Source: Oxyruncus cristatus
Taxonomy: Eukaryota; Chordata; Aves; Passeriformes; Cotingidae
Direction: 5' to 3'
DNA: 64,000 nt
Assembly: GCA_013399855.1 (NCBI GenBank)
Contig: VXAY01003767.1
Span: 1,017,730 to 1,081,729 of the forward strand
The first letter of the stretch is position 1, and every line of letters starts with the position of its first letter. Positions 10,301 to 22,800 of the stretch are shown here, one piece after another. A program made the position numbers and the translations under genes. The notes beneath the pieces were generated by a model. The model was given only the letters and a program-made list of their open reading frames with translations, had not been told where the DNA came from and made no database searches.

Positions 10301-12554
10301 CAAAGGCTTTGACCTGTATTTCCAAGAACAAGTTGTAGGTTGTTTTTCAGTAGGACACCTATTTCAGCCACTTACGTATGCCATTGTCAGACAGCAATCA
10401 CATCATCATGTTGCTAAAATTTCTTATGTGTTTATTTCTGTGTCAAACTGTAATTTTATAGTTTTGGTTGATGGTATGTCTACTTCATAAATTGTACTTA
10501 GGAGTATGTATTACTCTTGCACATGTCATTGACTTTGTGTTTTCTTACAAATTAAAGCAAAGCTTAGTAAACTTAAATGAAACATTCCTTATTCCAGTGA
10601 ATGTTATGAAAATAGAATATTAGCTTACAATACCATAATATAATCAATGTCTTCATGCAGAGTGCATGAAGACATTTAATGTATTGAAAAAATAACACAT
10701 ATATAGATATTGAATAGTTAGATACTGAAAAATCCATTTAAATTTTTTCTTTAAAGAGTGAAACTTTTTTCAAATTAAATGTTAAGGTAATGCAAATAAT
10801 TACAGAAATTCTGCATTTTTATATATGATGCGTATAATTTTTGCATGCCTTATAATTGATCATCTATTAATATTTTTTGTGTTGCCCTTCTGAGAAGTCT
10901 GCCAGTCTTTCATTTATAATAGTCCTTCTTTTGTCATAATTTATGAAGAAGTTGAAATAGTAACATGGTAATCTGGAAACCAACTGGTCTGTGTGGTTGT
11001 TCTTCTTAGCAAAGTTGTTTTCTGCACTTTTCTGCACTTTGTCTTTCTGTAGTCAATCCTGTGGCATTGACCACAGCCAATTAATCAGTTCCATGATGTG
11101 ACTTGGGTAGGGTAAAATGAAAAGTGTGGCTCTGCGTTCACACTGTTCAGTGCCTGTGACGTCTTGAACTGCTTTATGATGCCCATAATTATTGCTCAAA
11201 CAGCTTGCCACAGGTCTCTTTTGAGCACAATGAAGTTACCCTGTGATGTAATTGCAGCTCTTATTTTGCACATCGTGTTGGTATTTTTAAACAAATATCT
11301 AAAGTGGCCCATCATTTCTATTTGTGTTCAAGAAACTGCTGACAGAGTTTTGCCTCTATTCCATTATAGGAGCTTATTTTCTTCAGTGCCTTTGCAAGTC
11401 ACTCACTGACTCTACTAGTGTGGTATCTATGTTGCCATCATCTTTTCAAAAGATTCTTGCAGTATCTCAGAGGCTAACCTTGATACTAGCACCTTCTAAT
11501 TGCAGTGACAACATACATTCAAAATTCTGGTGAGTATGAACATTCATTAAAATGGGCTTTGAGTCATTTTTAATAGAAAAAAATAGAATCAGTAGAAGGT
11601 CTCTTAACATACTGAAGGTGATTTGGATCATACAATACTTATATTTCTATAAAAATAATCCCATAAGGTGAAAAAAGAATGTCATTTATGAAAACACCAC
11701 TAAAAATTTCTACACCGTTCAGGCTGCAGGTTGGGAGGTTAATGACAAAGCATGGGAAACCAATAAATTAAAAGAAATAGAGATTTCTAATTTGCTTGGA
11801 CAGGTCAAAGTTTCCTGCTAAGAAGAAGAGCAACAACAAAAAACCAGGCTTTGATGTCGTGTAAAAGCATTTGCTGATGGAGACAATTTTTCACTTAAAT
11901 TAATTGCTGTGGAATCAATGTTTGATGTGTGGCACATGCTGATAACCTTTGTCTGTGTTATCACTGATAAGGCATTCAGCATTCACTTATTCTAAATACC
12001 CATCAGATGTGCTATTGAAGCCATTACCCTGAAACATATTTAGCAGTATTTGAGGTCTTTTTTTTCTCTCACACAAATACAGCCTGTCTCACCACTTTTT
12101 TGCAGCTGTGAAAGAATTGGCTGAATGAATTTCTCATCACAATAACTATGAGGATCAAAAACGACCAGATGGTTCTTTCAGGCTCCTTAGGCAAATAAGA
12201 TACGCCACACTAGGGATATCCAGTCTATAAAGTCTGTTTTACAGACAGACATGAGACAGCTCTGCTCTCATTCTGACCTGGCTAGGAGCCACTTGCTTTG
12301 GTTAACATAACACTAACAGGTTTTGGAAATTCTGATGTTCAGTCATAGTTACATGGTTTTCAGTCAGCCTGTGAACAAAGGCCTATATGTGAACCTAGCA
12401 CTACAGAATTTTTGTGAATATGTCCATTCTTGGAATAAATGCTTCCAAAGCACCATGCAAATCCTTCAAACCTAAGGAGCCTTCCCAAGTGGACGTCCTG
12501 GAACTAGAGAGGAAGCTGAATGACAACCTCAGGAAAATATAATGATTGTATTAT
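7385..12554. other. Unassigned AT-rich DNA
   Basis: Five kilobases with no recognised gene or element. It contains the perfect hairpin at 10646-10676 and a small tandem 'ttttctgcac' doublet near 11020. A 108-codon minus frame (10005-10331) is present, but its predicted protein has no motif I recognise. Confidence 0.55.
10646..10676. repeat. Perfect inverted repeat, 14-bp arms, 3-nt loop
   Basis: The left arm aatgtcttcatgca (10646-10659) and right arm tgcatgaagacatt (10663-10676) are exact reverse complements, with loop 'gag'. As RNA it would fold to a very stable short hairpin on either strand. It is too short for a standard pre-microRNA by itself, and no rho-independent role applies in a vertebrate. 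Confidence 0.9.
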
Positions 12555-12694
12555 CTCCTTGGAGAGCCTTAAACTTCTGCTGGATTAGGTCCTGAAAAAC
12601 CTGACCTAACTTTTTAATTAGATGCATCATCCAAATTGGTCCTGCTCTGGGCTAAGAGGACCTCCAGAGTCTCCTGCAACCTAAATTATTCTAC
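12555..12694 (+). mobile_element. CR1 LINE 3' tail, old and diverged
   Basis: Only the last part of a CR1 3' UTR is left. Seen: 'ctccttggagagccttaaac', 'aggtcctgaaaaacctgacc', 'ttggtcctgctctgggc' and 'acctccagagtctcctgcaa' followed by 'cctaaattattctac', which is the order of the CR1 end (gain of the trailing ATTCT unit included). It is more diverged than the other copies. The left edge is uncertain. Confidence 0.72.
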
Positions 12695-12699
12695 AGGTC

Positions 12700-13638
12700 C
12701 ATGGCTAAATGATTTAACGAGCTCAATCATTCTGTGTTTCAGTGGGATTCTGCAAAGCTTTTCCTGAGTGTCTTTGGAGCAACCATTTAAAACAGAAGCT
12801 CTGATAATAAAATTTCATCTCTGAAATATGCAGTAAAAATTAGATTCCTATTAGTTATAGAAATCTATAAAGGATTTTCTTCATTCAGATATCTTCTACT
12901 CATTTTACCAAATCAGGGGAGGAGGGTGAAATTACAGGAAAGTTTCTTACTAAAAGTAAGATGTAAATATATATTTTAATCTCATGCAGCTCTGAAAGCA
13001 ATGCAAAATTTTTATAATAATAGGAAAGCTTCATGAAATAGATTTTTGTAAAGTCATTCTTCCGGTCTTTCTTGCAGGCAGTCTGACCTTGTTTCCCTCA
13101 CTGATGTTCTGTAATTGACCTTAGAAATCTCACTTTCTTTAAATGTAGTCTAAATCACTGTTTATAATCTCAGAACCACAAAGCACAATCTAGGCTTAGA
13201 CTTTGCTTTCAATTATCTACCAATAATAAGTAATGAAGACCATAGGCGGAATAAGAAGATGTTTTTACAAAATGGCACTTTGAAAAGCACCATTAAAAAA
13301 ATGCTTTAAAAAGTCACCTGCTCCATCTCATCCCTACTGAGAGAATAAAATTTTTCAACATTCAAGACAGGGAAGTCTCTGTATTGTGGTGTTTTTATCT
13401 TCTTTCTATACACATGGCAGTTTCCCTCACCTGTTAAATGTAAAGTCTTTTTCCAAGACAAAGTCCTCGTCACTGGACTATGTACTATGAAAACAGTGAA
13501 CACCTGTGATATTGTTTCTTTCATGCTGTGGGCAACAGAATATAAGATCCAGGGATCCACTGAGGTGAAGAGAGAGTGGTAGTCCATATCTTTGGCAGTC
13601 CATATCTTATGGTACGCTGAGATGCTCTTTGGTTGGTG
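12700..13638. other. Unassigned DNA
   Basis: No recognised gene or element. A 93-codon minus frame (13306-13587) has no motif I recognise. Confidence 0.55.
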
Positions 13639-13869
13639 TTACAGAATCACAGAAACAATTAGGTATGAAAAGACCTCTGAGATCAAGTCCAATCTTTGAC
13701 CAAACATTACCATGTCAACTAGACCACGGCACTAAGTGCTGCATCCAGGCTTTTCTTAAACACCTCGAGAGACAGTGACTCCAACTTTCTCCACCTTTCT
13801 GTGAAGAAATTCCTCTTAATGTTCAACCTAAACTTTCCCTGGCACACCTTAAGACTGTGAGCTTGAAGT
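13639..13869 (-). mobile_element. CR1 LINE 3' tail, antisense
   Basis: The plus strand shows the reverse complement of a CR1 3' end: 'ttacagaatcacagaaac' (the 8-mer tail), 'agacctctgagatcaagtcc', 'ccatgtcaactagaccacgg', and 'gaagaaattcctcttaatg'. The minus frame 13719-13928 holds FRLNIKRNFFTERWRKLESL, the usual CR1 pattern in this region. The 3' UTR shares its special block (gtgccgtggtctagttgaca) with the copy at 46600-47306, so both belong to one subfamily. The element stops abruptly at about 13869, where LTR-like sequence begins. Confidence 0.88.
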
Positions 13870-14111
13870 GATGGCATTTTTCTTCCCAAGTAACTAGTGA
13901 TGGAGCCTTGTTCTACTGGAGAGTGCAAAGCGAGGAGTTAATTCACTGCTTCCCATGGGCAGACTTTTGTGCTTAGCTTTTACTTTCCCTATAAAATTGT
14001 CTTTATGTCAACTCATGAGTTTTCTAGCTTTTACCCTTCTGCTTCTCTCCCTGATCTTACTGGTGGGGGAGTGAAAGGCTGTGTGGTGCTTGACTGCTGG
14101 CTGTACAGCAC
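13870..14111 (+). mobile_element. ERVL-type LTR remnant with an apparent micro-inversion
   Basis: The segment follows the order of a common avian ERVL-type LTR as I remember it: 'cttcccaagtaactagtgat', a 'ctggag' block, 'cttttactttccctataaaa', 'ctgtcttta'-like 'ttgtctttatgtcaactcat', 'gagttttctagcttttaccc', 'cttctctccctgatc', and 'ggctgtgtggtgcttgac' near the 3' end. The family normally ends a few bases later in a TTAAACCACGACA-type terminus; here it is cut at 'gctggctg' (14111). The part 13924-13962 fits the family only when reverse complemented. No internal retroviral gene is seen. Family assignment rests on memory, so it needs alignment. Confidence 0.6.
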
Positions 14112-16385
14112 TTTTCTCTTGAGTTGATCTGGATTCATACAGGTGCTGTGCCTCTTGCTTTCCACATTTGTCAGTGTTCATGTCTGGACTCAGACCTATA
14201 ACCTTTTTTGCTATAGGTGGCTTCTAAAACTACGGCTGACCTGGGCAATATGTGTGGAAAAACCACCAGGTACTAAGGAAGAAATGTTTTTTTGTAGCAA
14301 ACTCATGCATTGTCAAAACAAGAAAAACAAGCTAGCTGCAAAACAGGCAGTCTATCAAAATATGTTGGGACATAAGAATTTTTCAAATAAGGAGTCAAGG
14401 CTTATTACTCAGGGTAGCTGTTATCTCTTCAATTCTGCCATCAAAGCCTTGCCTTGTCCTAGGAAAGAAAAATATTCCTGTATTAGGTGACAGGTAGGAC
14501 AAGGCTTTCCAAAAAGCAGATGGAGCAATACCACATCAGAGCCTTGTGCCCACTCCCTCTCTCTCTTTTAAAGTCAGGGAGTGCATCTTTTCTTTCCAGG
14601 GTGTTGCAACTGCCTTTACACTATGAACACAGACCAAAGACTGTGTGACAAAGAAAATAAAATATTTGAAATAGGAACTTAGAACACCTTAAATTACTTA
14701 AGTAGTTTTCTTATTTCAAACCAATGCAAAACTAGTTTTGCATCAGGATAGCCTATCCTAAAGGACTCACATATCTTAAAAACCTTGAAGCTGTTTAAAA
14801 ATATTAAAGTGGTTTAAAATGCACGAAGTCTTTTAGGCCTCAATGGAAAGCTAAGTTTTTTAAGTCACCCAAACTTCTTAAACTGAATACTGGATTCACT
14901 GGTGAAAGCATGAAGGCCTGTGTCCATTGTAACACTCATTTTATTTTTTGAACAAGGACATAAAGGAAACTGAATGATAAAAACTATGGTTTATTTCCAA
15001 ATGAAAGGAGGAAGTGAGATCCTACTTAGTTTGTGAAGAAAATATCTTCTATGGCCCAACCTATTATCCAATAACACAGAGACAATCAAAAGCAAGTTTC
15101 ATTTCAGAATGTCAGTGAGCACTGAAAGAATATGTCTTGTTGGTTTAGAACAGCTGGGACATGACTCTCTACAATGTGAGTTTGTAATGCAGATGCACCC
15201 AAATTCATGCTAAAAGTCCAGTGAGTTCAACCTGATGTGGCAGATACCAGCACCCCTGGAAACACACGTCATGGTTCTTTGAGCAGTTGGCCAATAGCAA
15301 AATGGAAGCACTTCACAGAGAGATACATTTAGGTAGAGTGTATAAATGGAAGAAAGAAGTTAAAATGCATGAATAGAAGAGAATAGTAACTGTTCCAAGA
15401 CTGCAGTCAGACAACAATAATTTTTGTAATCGTGTCTAATGTAGTTCACATATGAGCCACACTTGCCTTGAAAATATATGCTTTCGTCCTTAATCTGACA
15501 ATCTGGAACGCGCAGGCCAAATCAGCACTTGTCTTCATGGATGTAAATTGATACAAAAACATCGTTCTGGGCTGCATTGCCAGGCAACCTTTTAGTTATG
15601 CAAAACAATATGCTTGGAAACCAGAGATGACTTCTCTTAAAAGTGACCACTGTAAAACTGAAAGTATCAGTTGATATATTCCACTTAACTCTCTGCCTTT
15701 TTAACTGTTTTGTAATTGCTACAAAATATCTATCCTTTTTCCAGCTGAAGTATTTTGCTGGTACATGTGAGTTCACTGATGTTGCAGGTGTATATGTACT
15801 CGTGTTTAGAGTCAAAAACTCTGTGTTGCATTGGCATGGTGCAGAACCTAGGATATTCAGTCAAACAGAAATTCAGCCTGCCTAAAACAGTCAGGCAATT
15901 TGTGTGGAATTTTTGATTAGAGAAAAAAAATAAATTGTTGTCTGCCTATTTTTGTAGCCGTTCCACTTAAAAGATTAGTTACATTTATTGTCACACCTTT
16001 CTTTTCTCTTGCCTTTCCACTGATTTGCTAAAACAACAAGCAGAGAATTTCATAAAAAATAAACTATCATAACTAATATTTAGCAAGTGTACATTTAACT
16101 CGATTTCTTATGTAAATGAAGCACACATGGTCACATGTGTTTATCTCCCCTAATAATACTGAATTTATCAGAAAAAGTCAAAAAAATTTGACAGAAATTA
16201 GGCTGAAGAAAGCTGCAAAAGGCAACATAGAGACAAAAATAATCTTTCAAATCTTTCCAATATAAAACATGATAAAAGAAACAGAATAAATTTTTTTCCA
16301 AAAAATTTTTTTCCATCTGAAATGTATAAAGTTAGACCAAACTTCAGGAATCAGAACAAGTGTGTTGTTTGGAACATACTTTTGT

Positions 16386-16389
<4 letters not shown>
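14112..16389. other. Unassigned DNA
   Basis: A 115-codon plus frame (14143-14490) lies here; the predicted protein has a hydrophobic start but no known motif, and no promoter or splice sites stand out. Nothing else is recognised. Confidence 0.5.
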
Positions 16390-16430
<41 letters not shown>

Positions 16431-16442
16431 CCAGGCACACAC
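16390..16442 (+). repeat. (CA)n microsatellite
   Basis: A pure CA run of 37 nt at 16390-16426, followed by an imperfect part (gcacccaggcacacacg). The poly-CV or poly-TH frames across it are artefacts. Confidence 0.98.
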
Positions 16443-16758
16443 GTAAGAAAGAAATGAGAATGAGAGAGCGGAATTGTTCCAAATCAAGATCATTATCATT
16501 TAGGAGTAATGGCTGACAGGTATTATACAAAAGGGTAAACATTTAAAATTCTTCTTTTTTTCATATCTGAATGGAAATATATTTTAACTTAATCTATATC
16601 AATGATTTGGAATCTCTGATAACATCTCAAAAAAAATGAAGACTAAAAATATTGCCTTACAAGGCAGTTTCTCTTTGCTTCTGTCCTAACCTGGCAAATC
16701 AGTCAAAGCATGTTAAGTGAACACCTGGTGTGATGGTTAATACGACAGGAAGGTAAAG

Positions 16759-16788
16759 ATGACTCAATATTTAATGACTCAATATTTA
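16759..16788 (+). repeat. 15-bp perfect tandem duplication
   Basis: The unit atgactcaatattta occurs twice without a spacer. With no element between the copies it is not a target-site duplication. Confidence 0.9.
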
Positions 16789-16895
16789 AAGAGCCCTTGC
16801 GTGCCATATCGTTCCCACTGTTATCATATTCCTCTAAAATACTGCACCTACAGCATACTTAGAATCTTTCCCAACCAACCAGCCAAAGGGAAAAG

Positions 16896-16949
16896 AGATG
16901 AAAACCCTTGAGGTTCCTTCCAGCCTATACCATTTTATTACTCTATGAC
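16896..16949 (+). mobile_element. CR1 LINE 3' terminus scrap
   Basis: About 55 bp: 'cccttgaggttccttccagc' followed by 'ctataccattttattactcta', matching the end of CR1 (a 'cttgaggtcccttccagc' type ending plus degenerate ATTCTATG units). Too short to place in a subfamily. Confidence 0.6.
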
Positions 16950-16954
16950 TATTT

Positions 16955-19781
16955 TTACATGGAAAGGACCTGAATAATTTAGACTGGGCTTTGAAATGTC
17001 TAATTCACAGATAAAGTTTGGTTCACAGTTAAATGAGTTGGTAAATTAGAAACAGAAATATTAATATGATATTCATGCTGCTTAACCATTGAAGCTTTTG
17101 AGGATGTTTCAGATGGCTTACAGGACATTCCAGACATTTCAAGATGGACTAATATAACTATATGCAATTAAATTTCTTATCAGTGTATGTTCTTTCTGAT
17201 AATATAGTTTACTCATAGTCTGGTTACCCAAAAAGCTATACTAACACTCTCCTATTGTAAGATAATTCATGTTATATTAGCCAAATATAGAAATTTGTGC
17301 CAGTTCTGTTGTAAAAAGCATCAATTTTTTCACTCAGTCGTGTACAAATTCTAGTACGTTTCCTCACTCTGGAGGCAACTTTCATTCTGTTAGCTACTTT
17401 GATCTGTGTCTAGGAACAAAGAAGACTTTGTAAAGGTAAATATTAAGAGAATTTGCTCCAGTTTTCTTGGACCGACTGGAATAATATTGCTGCTCTCCAC
17501 AGTCGTTTCTGGGAATCAATTGTCCTCAAGGGTTGTGAATGGCAAACTTTGGCTCATGCTCCATTAAATATCAGCTTTTGAGATTGGGAGGAACAATTTC
17601 TCAGAACACCTTTCTCAGAAAATGTTTATTCAACAAAATCAAATTCAGTGATAGCAGATCACTGTTGTCATCCAGCTAAATGTAAAAGAAAAAGTAAATT
17701 TCAAAACTCTAATTTTGATAACTTCAGATTAACTGAATTTTATTTTTGAGTTAATAAATATTTATCACCTGAATCTTACCTAAGACCCCAAATTCCTTAA
17801 TTTAAAGTAGTATTTTAAGTATTTGCATATAAAAAACTCATTCTATATAAATTATTTCCATTGTTTCAACAAATGTCTCACATAGTTTATTGATGTGTGG
17901 ATAATTTGCAAATTTTAAGAGAATAAAATATATCTGCTTAATCTTTTCTTTTAAATTGTTAGCTTTAATGCCTTAGATTGTAGTAAAGGTCTTAAATATC
18001 TTACAATATAACAACTTTCCAGCTTCTTTAATCTAAATAAAGAATAGTTTTGTACTAAGCATGCATGAATCCACTACTTAAAAATGTAACTGGGATGAAT
18101 TTTTCCCACTAAAATATTTCAGGCGTGCCTGAAAAGGAATAATTGGCAACATTAACTGCTTTCATCAAGGACAAAAATAATATTTAATTCAAGGAAGTGA
18201 AGGCATGATCAATTTCTCCAAAAATTTGAAAGGATCACAGACATTAAAAATAAGGAAATTGGCTTTGCTATTCTTGTTTAATTTGCCGCTTAAACCAAAA
18301 GCTGTGAAATGAAATATTTCTGCTATTTTTGACTGGCTTCTTTTTGTGCATTGTAATGCAATCAATGAGGAAATGTGAATCAACTTTCTGCTTCAGGTTC
18401 TACTCAAATAGAATACAAATTATTATTTAGGGCTTTGTTCTTGCAGAGTGCTCAGTTTCCTCTTAAATCCCAGGAGCCACTGATAGCATTTATGTACTGT
18501 ATATAAAATATACAAGCCTTAAATCTATAACTCAGCTGGAATGATGGTGAGTAACATGCAAGTTCTTCTCTTGCTGGCTATAACAATGATGGATGACTTA
18601 CAGGAATAGGATAGATATGCCCATGTTGACTTCTGGTTTTAGGACTGAGACTGAGAGACACCTTTGGAATTTTACTAACTGTTCAGTTGTTGTACATATA
18701 ATCAATAATCCTCCTAGTCTTCACTGAGCATGACATTATGTTAGGTCTTTAATGCAGCAACATGAACTCTATCTTCCTTTATTTCTATCAAACCACTTTG
18801 TGTCAAAGTATGTAATTTATAATGTCAGAAAAGTGTTTCTTCTTGTTTCTTGACATTATTTCTTGGGACAGTGGTCTCTTGCTTTTATCTCAGTACCTCC
18901 CTTTATTCGTAGGTGTTATGATTAATCCCAGTCTAGCTCAGTATATCACATTTTTTTGACACAAACTGCATAGGTGCTGCTAGAATACAGGGCATTTTTT
19001 ATGCTTTGATTTGTTTTGACTTTTTAAAATAATGATGTAGTATTTTTTGTCCTTCAGTGATTTCCACTGTCATCATTAGTGTAACTGATGAGCTGACTTC
19101 AGAACTAATGAAATAGCTCATCTAGCCAGTGAGCAATTAACTCCGTGATTGCCTAATCTGAATGGGGAGCAAGAAATTTCTAATACCTACAGCATAAGCT
19201 GCTTTCTAATGAGGTAATAATCTATTTGAAAAAATGATCAGTTCTACATGCTCCCTGGTACTTACTTCTCATTTGTAAAAGATAAAAATAGCAAGAACAT
19301 TAGTTTTGTTGGGTCCATAATTGTTTTGAAGCAATTCTCTGTGTAGTATTACCATGAATTCAAGAGCACAGTAATAAAAATTTTATAAACATGGCATGAA
19401 TCTAGCCTTAAACCATGGAGGTCAAATGTTTCTTCATAGTCTTTAAATTGAACTTAAATAATTCCTTCAAAAAATGGCAAGTGAACAGACAGAAACAAGA
19501 TGTTATAATCTTAAAAAAAAGACTTCTAAACTGTAAGGGCCTGGCTATCTCTGGTCATTGCATCACACTAATGCCAACCCCACGTCAGACTAACAAGTGA
19601 AGGCGTGAGTGAGAGAGGAGAACACATGGAAGCACACAGAATAAGCAGTAGGGGCGTAACTGTTTCCATGGAGTGCATTTTCTTTGTTCTATTGTAGGCT
19701 AATAGAGTTGACAGAGATGTTACTTTTATTAGTCCTTTTCATTTTTTGATCTTAAGAAGTAGGTTATAAATGTGGTTTGGT
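16955..19781. other. Unassigned AT-rich DNA
   Basis: No recognised gene or repeat family. Confidence 0.55.
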
Positions 19782-19841
19782 TCTTTTGTTTGTTTGGTTG
19801 GTTGGTTGGTTGGTTGGTTGGTTTGGTTTGATTTGGGTTTT
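19782..19841 (+). repeat. (TTGG)n / (TTTG)n simple repeat
   Basis: Starts as ttctttgtttgtttgg, continues as about seven TTGG units, then decays into GGTTT and T runs. Confidence 0.95.
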
Positions 19842-22800
19842 TTTGTGTAGGTTCAGGCGTAAGGTAGACTTTATTTGTCTTTGATGGTTAAGTTGACCTC
19901 ATCTAGAGATGCTGGGGATCCAGATCCTGAACTGAGAACAAGACTTTTTGAGCACTTTATAAAGCATGTTTTATAAGTATGTTCACTGCTCAACCTCACC
20001 AAGACAGAACGGAAACAAACCATATCTTTGTGCAGAAGGAAGTTAAAGTGGGTGTGATGTTAGACAGTACAGGTCAATGAGGGTACAGGTGAACAGTTTT
20101 AGAGTACAGGTAGGGTGAAGGACAATTGGAGTGCCTAAATAAAGACAAGAAAGGCGTCCCAGACTATTTATAGGCCTTTTGGTGGTGAGGAAGAAGGGAA
20201 AGACCACACTGAAGGAAATGAGGGAAAAGCAGAACGGAAGGGGGGAATAGATTTATTGGAGAAAATTCACCTAAGGTCTGCAGTTTTGCAGCAGTTTTGC
20301 AGCAGTTTTGGGCAGATGGAAACATACCCTTGCTAGAGAAACTCAGAGATAAGAAAAGGTTAGAGATGGTCTCAGCCTCCCTTCAGGGAGGAGACATCTG
20401 CAGCCCAAAAATGACAAGCAATAGCAGATAAAGAGCTTGAGTAGACCACATGGGCAGCCTTTAGCAACCATACTGTTAGTAAGTCTGCTCTTTGAAGAAG
20501 TCTTAAAATGCCAGCCAGGCGAGAATAAGCGCATTGTCAGATCATAAAATAAGTAGATGTAGGAGTCACGAAAACCCCCCGTACTTCTGTTTGTTTGAAT
20601 ATTATCTGCTGTATACTGGGCAGTAGAAGGTTTGGACAAGACTGATACTAAACCTGTTTGTGTGTATATGCACACACACATATGCTAAACCTGTTGGTAG
20701 AATAAAAAAAAAAAAAAATAAATGTAAGTTTAAGTGTTGGGTATCATGAGGGACCAAAAGAGTTGTGTTAATTATCATGAGGAACCAAAAGACTCGTGAT
20801 ACAAAGAGAATACGACTCTTCGACCAAGTTCAATTGGAAAAGAAGTATGTAGAAAGTAATAGTGAAAAGCATCAAAAGAATATCATGCCTGGTCTTCAGA
20901 TTGTCTTGCCACAGACATGGCTAAAGAAGGGATCACAGAGATAGCTCTTATGCTTTAGTAAATTAAGGACTGACACATTTGCTCTTGACATGATTTACAG
21001 TCTTCAGTGGAAAGAAGTACATTATTGTGCCTAATTATTTCAAATGAAAAATTTAATATTTACATATATGCATCAAAGATCAGTTTAAAAATATAAATTT
21101 CTGTGTGACACTTCGAATGTAATGTGTTCACCTTTGAGAAAGATATTCTATGCTAAATTTTCATCTAAGTCAGTTTATTTTTCCCTTTATTTAGATATAA
21201 TTGTGGAATGGTTGAAATAAGCTTTGCTTTTCCTTTGAAGAAATTCAGTATTTGGACTCAACTGTTAGGCTGAAATAACACCTAGTTCTTTATCCAGAAT
21301 TCTGAAAATGTTCCATTTAGGGGTATAAACCCAGCAAGATGACATAACCTGCAGACTTTGTGATGGATGAGGTTTCTGTTTGATTTTGCCAAATTAACGT
21401 AATGAGCCAAGTGGCTCATTAGATGTTTCGTCACTATCTGGCACTGAAGTAGAGTGAATTTTATTCAGTGCAAATGCACTTGGTTTTATTGCACTTTTCA
21501 GTATTGAGGAAGGAAGGATTGAGAGGAACAAAAGATTCGTATTAAGAGCAAAAAGATAACCTGCAGTTCTATTAAGAGATTAATCTCCTTGAAACTCAGC
21601 AAAATTGCTTCTGAAACTCTGCAACACAGTACTTTACATATACAGTCATCTGGCTCAGCACTATAAGAACCAGAAGAACTGAAGTAGTGTGTTCCCATAC
21701 CATGGTAGGGATTTGTACTTCTTCATGTAACATTTATTTTCTGTCTTTGAGTTAGTAAGTTCAATAGAAGAACTTCAGTTTTAAAATATCGACACTTTAT
21801 TGGGTTATCAAAATCCCACACTTAGGACTGTTAAAATCAATACAAGAGCTGACTCTCACTGACATTGATAGGCTTCGCATCATGCCCTCCAGCTCGTCTT
21901 TGCACTTAGAGTCAGCTTCAAAATGTTCCTCAAGGAAGAATTTTTTCTTTCTTCTTATTTTTTCAGATAGGTACTGTAACTGAAGCTATATGTTTTTCCG
22001 GAAGATTCTTTGCAAAGAAACTTTTGTGTGATAAGTTCTGTAGACATACTCTTTGATGATAATATTACATTCACAAATTATGACATTTTGAGGTTCACTA
22101 AAGTGATTGGTCCTCATTTGATGCTGAGATAGACTCGAATTTGTTGTTAATAATATTTATTAGTAAACAGTATTGGAGTAGTATCATATCATATGTTGAT
22201 GGTAAATCATCTGTTTATATAATTACTATTGAAAATGGGGTGGTATTCATATGTATTCATGTTTCCACTGTAAGAACTCGAACTGTAGACAGTCAGTTAT
22301 TTTCCTAAGCAGACAGCAAGAGGTATGAGAGTAGAGTGATGGATTTCCTACGAAGTCTAACCTCTACTGTCTGAAAATTTTGTGGGAGAACTGGTGGCTT
22401 AAAGCTATTTCAGTCTGTGACTATTCCTCTTAGCCCAGAAAAGGGTACTTTTATGGGCTTGTTTTTTAGAGTTAACCTGCATCATCTTTGTGAGGAACTA
22501 GCACGAAAAGCTTTTGACAGTGTATGATTAATGTCATGGGCTGAAGAAACAAATCAAAATGTGGTTTTGCCACTGCTTGTTGTGCCACATTTTAAACGAA
22601 CAATGCCAAGCGTAATAAATTATTATTTGCTTTCTGGATGAAGGTTGCAGAAGGCCACTGTGTCATCAGTATTAAATTTATCAACCTGGGTTCTGCAGGT
22701 GGACATTAAGTCTGTTGTAATGTCAGCATGAAACATCCATGATCTAATTGGCTTGCCTGCAGACACTCCATGTAGCTGCAACTTGGAAAGAAAGGTCAGA

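Noticed and set aside
10005..10331. 108-codon minus frame
   Set aside because: No recognised motif, no splice sites or promoter; could be chance.
16247..16542. Frames with long alternating CV or HT stretches
   Set aside because: Translation of the (CA)n microsatellite in different frames.
19860..20700. Possible ERV or LTR suggested by composition
   Set aside because: No TG...CA ends, target-site duplication or retroviral motif found.
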